A program made the position numbers and the translations under genes. Source: an uncultured Sulfurovum sp. (GTDB lineage Bacteria > Campylobacterota > Campylobacteria > Campylobacterales > Sulfurovaceae). Taken from it: DNA of 6,638 nt. The stretch covers positions 1 through 6,638 of the forward strand of contig CACVAR010000142.1 of NCBI GenBank assembly GCA_902727905.1, given 5' to 3'. The notes beneath the pieces were generated by a model, which was not told where the DNA came from, searched no databases, and was given only the letters and a program-made list of their open reading frames with translations. Positions 4,337 through 6,638 of this stretch are shown piece after piece (positions within the stretch are counted from its first letter, which is position 1; the number at the start of each line of letters is the position of its first letter).

Positions 4337-6638
4337 ATGCAAAACCTCCCAATAACCCAAGTCATCCCAGATGTTAAAAAACAACTTCAAAGCCATAACC
4401 GTTTAGTGCTTCAAGCCCCACCAGGAGCAGGTAAAACCACAGCCCTACCCTTAGCCCTTTTAGATGAACCTTGGTTAGAAGGTAAAAAGATTATTATGCT
4501 TGAACCACGGCGTTTGGCTGTGCGTTCCTCGGCAGCGCGTATGGCTGACCTTTTGGGTGAAAAAGTAGGTGAACGTGTTGGGTATCAGATTAAGATGGAT
4601 TCTAAACAGAGTAGTAAAACGCAAATTCTCATTGTCACCGAAGGTATACTCACCCGTAAGCTCCAACAAGATCCCTCTTTAGAAGAGTATGCTCTGGTTA
4701 TTTTTGATGAGTTTCATGAACGCTCCATCCATGCCGATTTATCACTGGCTCTCTCGTTGGAATCCCAAGCTGTTTTACGTGAAGATTTAAAACTATTGGT
4801 GATGTCGGCTACCTTAAATACCACAGCCATTTCAAAACTACTAGACAATGCACCCATTATCACCAGCGAAGGAAGAACTTATCCTGTTGAATGCATCTAT
4901 TTAGACAAAACAGCTCCTCAACCCACTAAAAAAGATTTACCCTCTACCGTACACAGACTGCTCATAAAACTCTTACGCCAAGAAGAGGGAAACATCTTGG
5001 TTTTTCTCTCAGGGGTACGTGAGATTAAAAAAGTAGAGAAACTCCTACACGCCAATAAACTCGAAGATGTCTACGTCTCCACGCTTTACGGAACACTCAG
5101 CAAAAGCCAACAAGACCGAGCCATTAAAGCCCCTCCAAAAGGCACACGTAAAGTTGTACTCTCCACCAACATTGCCCAAACTTCTTTGACCATTGAGGGC
5201 ATTAAGATCGTCGTTGACTCTGGACTGCACAATGTCTCTGTTTTTAACCCATTCTCAGGCATGAACAAGCTTGAAAGCCAATTCATCTCTAAAGACTCAG
5301 CCATACAAAGGGCTGGACGTGCTGGTCGTTTGTCTGCTGGTAAAGCCTATCATCTTTGGCATGAGTCCAAAATACTCTTAGACCATGATGTACCCGAGAT
5401 TCTCTCTGCCGACTTAAGTCAAGTGCTTTTAGAACTTGCTGTTTGGGGTAACGACAACATGTCACAACTCTCATGGATGGACATCCCCTCAAGCACAGCC
5501 ATTGCCCATGCGAAAAAGCTTTTACAACAGTTAGGAGCATTGGATGAAGAAGGTACGATAACCTCTCATGGTCATGCCATGAGTCGCTACCCCATGCACC
5601 CAAGACTCGCCCACATGATGCTACGTGCTAAAGAGATGAACCTCTCTTATGAAGCTTCTCTTTTAGCCGTTCTCATTTCTGAAAAAGACATCTATAAAAA
5701 CGCTTTCTCTTCAGACTTAAAAGAGCGTGTAATCGTCTTACATGACGTACGTGTACAAAACACTGTCAGTGCCAACTACGTCAACATAGCACAATGCAAA
5801 ACCCTACTCAAAAGTGCCAAGCACATCGAAAAAAACCAAAAAGAATCCATAAACGCTGGACTGCTGGGCATACTCCTAGCCTTTGCCTACCCCGACCGAC
5901 TTGCTTTACAACGCCCATACAAAAGAGAAAGCTACTTACTCTCCAATGGAAAAGGAGCCTCCCTCCACCATGAAGATGAACTCTTTAACACACGGCTCTT
6001 AGTCGTAGCCGACGTAGCAGGAGACAATACCAATGCACGTATTTACAAAGCGATTGAAGTCATTCAAGCTGACATTGAAGAACACTTGCAAGAGCAAATA
6101 GCCACAAGCCAACTGGTCGAATGGAACGAGGAGCAAGAACGTGTGGATATCCGTGAAGTTCAACATTTGGGTGCCATTACCTTACGCGAACGACAAATAA
6201 AAAACACCTCAAATGAAGAAGTCATTGAAGTGCTGATAGCAGAGTTAGAAGAGATGGGCATGGAAGCTCTAAACATCTCACCAGAAGCCCAAACTCTCCG
6301 TGAACGTGTGAACTTTGTCAACCATTATGCTCATGAACATGCTTTAGATTTTCCAAACTTCACAGATGAATACCTTTTAGAAAACATGGATGAATGGTTG
6401 GCTCCCTATTTAGAAGGCATCACAACCTTAAGAGCTTGTAGAAACTTAGACCTCCACAACATTTTACTGGGTCTTCTAAGTTTTGAACAGACCCAAGCAC
6501 TGGACAAACTAGCACCCAAAAGATTAACCGTAGCCTCTGGTTCAAACATCACGATAGACTACGCAAATGCTGAACAACCTATCTTAGCCGTACGACTGCA
6601 AGAGATGCTCGGAACCAAAAGCACCCCTCTACTTCTAA
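4337..6638 (+). CDS. hrpB: ATP-dependent helicase HrpB, 3' end outside window
   Basis: HrpB is a DExH-box (DEAH/RHA-type) putative RNA helicase; its cellular role in bacteria is poorly defined. The frame is open for 767 codons to the right edge. The first RecA domain carries APPGAGKTT (residues 27-35, motif I), PRRLA (57-61, motif Ia), DEFHER (124-129, motif II, the HrpB variant of DEAH) and SATL (157-160, motif III). The second has STNIAQTSLTIEGI and QRAGRAGR (324-331, motif VI). A ratchet/HA2 region follows, with LLELAVWG (364-371). The HrpB-specific C-terminal domain is seen in DEWLAPYL, LTVASGSNITIDYA and AVRLQEMLG (about 751-759). HrpB is usually about 800-840 residues, so roughly 40-70 are missing outside the window. 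The ATG follows an in-frame TAA (4328-4330) and a TATAAT box with no ribosome binding site, suggesting a leaderless mRNA. One line counted is 47% G+C, well above the toxin genes, so it is probably native. Confidence 0.95.
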   Translation, partial: MQNLPITQVIPDVKKQLQSHNRLVLQAPPGAGKTTALPLALLDEPWLEGKKIIMLEPRRLAVRSSAARMADLLGEKVGERVGYQIKMDSKQSSKTQILIVTEGILTRKLQQDPSLEEYALVIFDEFHERSIHADLSLALSLESQAVLREDLKLLVMSATLNTTAISKLLDNAPIITSEGRTYPVECIYLDKTAPQPTKKDLPSTVHRLLIKLLRQEEGNILVFLSGVREIKKVEKLLHANKLEDVYVSTLYGTLSKSQQDRAIKAPPKGTRKVVLSTNIAQTSLTIEGIKIVVDSGLHNVSVFNPFSGMNKLESQFISKDSAIQRAGRAGRLSAGKAYHLWHESKILLDHDVPEILSADLSQVLLELAVWGNDNMSQLSWMDIPSSTAIAHAKKLLQQLGALDEEGTITSHGHAMSRYPMHPRLAHMMLRAKEMNLSYEASLLAVLISEKDIYKNAFSSDLKERVIVLHDVRVQNTVSANYVNIAQCKTLLKSAKHIEKNQKESINAGLLGILLAFAYPDRLALQRPYKRESYLLSNGKGASLHHEDELFNTRLLVVADVAGDNTNARIYKAIEVIQADIEEHLQEQIATSQLVEWNEEQERVDIREVQHLGAITLRERQIKNTSNEEVIEVLIAELEEMGMEALNISPEAQTLRERVNFVNHYAHEHALDFPNFTDEYLLENMDEWLAPYLEGITTLRACRNLDLHNILLGLLSFEQTQALDKLAPKRLTVASGSNITIDYANAEQPILAVRLQEMLGTKSTPLLL

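Noticed and set aside
4475..4669. 64-residue minus-strand frame inside hrpB
   Set aside because: Lies opposite helicase motifs Ia to II; no supporting start signals.
5045..5603. Three overlapping minus-strand frames (5045-5230, 5086-5304, 5289-5603)
   Set aside because: All are antisense to the conserved second RecA and ratchet regions of hrpB and resemble no protein family.
6636..6638. TAA at the right edge as the hrpB stop codon
   Set aside because: It is out of frame: hrpB codons end at 6637 and one base remains, so the gene continues beyond the window.

Overview
The window looks like accessory DNA from a low-GC member of the Campylobacterota (Sulfurimonas/Sulfurovum/Arcobacter-like). 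This is an inference. It rests on strong A+T bias, a promoter at 470-498 made of periodic T/A tracts followed by TATAAT with no -35 box (typical of that phylum), and the general character of the proteins. No rRNA or other taxonomic marker is present.

Layout: (1) 1-289 holds the C-terminal end of a VapC-like PIN ribonuclease and its terminator. (2) 318-434 is non-coding DNA with three diverged copies of a CTGACCC-type repeat, possibly a REP/MITE remnant. (3) 470-1430 is the most unusual part. A strong promoter seems to fire directly into a compact structured RNA (about 502-604). That RNA has an 11-bp closing helix, a second helix, a variable-arm-like hairpin and a textbook tRNA T-arm, but no D or anticodon arm. 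A very AT-rich gene for a HEPN-type putative RNase (R-x4-H motif) starts 22 nt after the RNA. (4) 1431-1695 is a gap between convergent genes with two hairpins. (5) 1696-2215 (minus) is a Phd/YefM antitoxin plus RelE/ParE-type toxin pair. (6) 2328-3094 (minus) is a second toxin-antitoxin-like pair, a small charged protein plus a PIN-domain protein, behind a consensus promoter inside an inverted repeat. (7) 3110-4237 (minus) is a class II Fic protein (AMP-transferase type). (8) 4337 to the right edge is hrpB, a DExH-box helicase cut off by the window. It is divergent from fic across a perfect 10-bp inverted repeat and may be read from a leaderless mRNA.

The region up to fic is therefore a small island of RNases, toxin-antitoxin pairs and a Fic enzyme next to a housekeeping-type gene (hrpB) of clearly higher GC. 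The Phd/RelE and small protein/PIN pairs are each translationally coupled operons. The HEPN gene has no protein antitoxin beside it; its only close partner is the tRNA-like RNA upstream. My main hypothesis is that RNA and HEPN protein form one unit, with the RNA acting as antitoxin, decoy, guide or substrate. The sequence supports the architecture; the function is inference.
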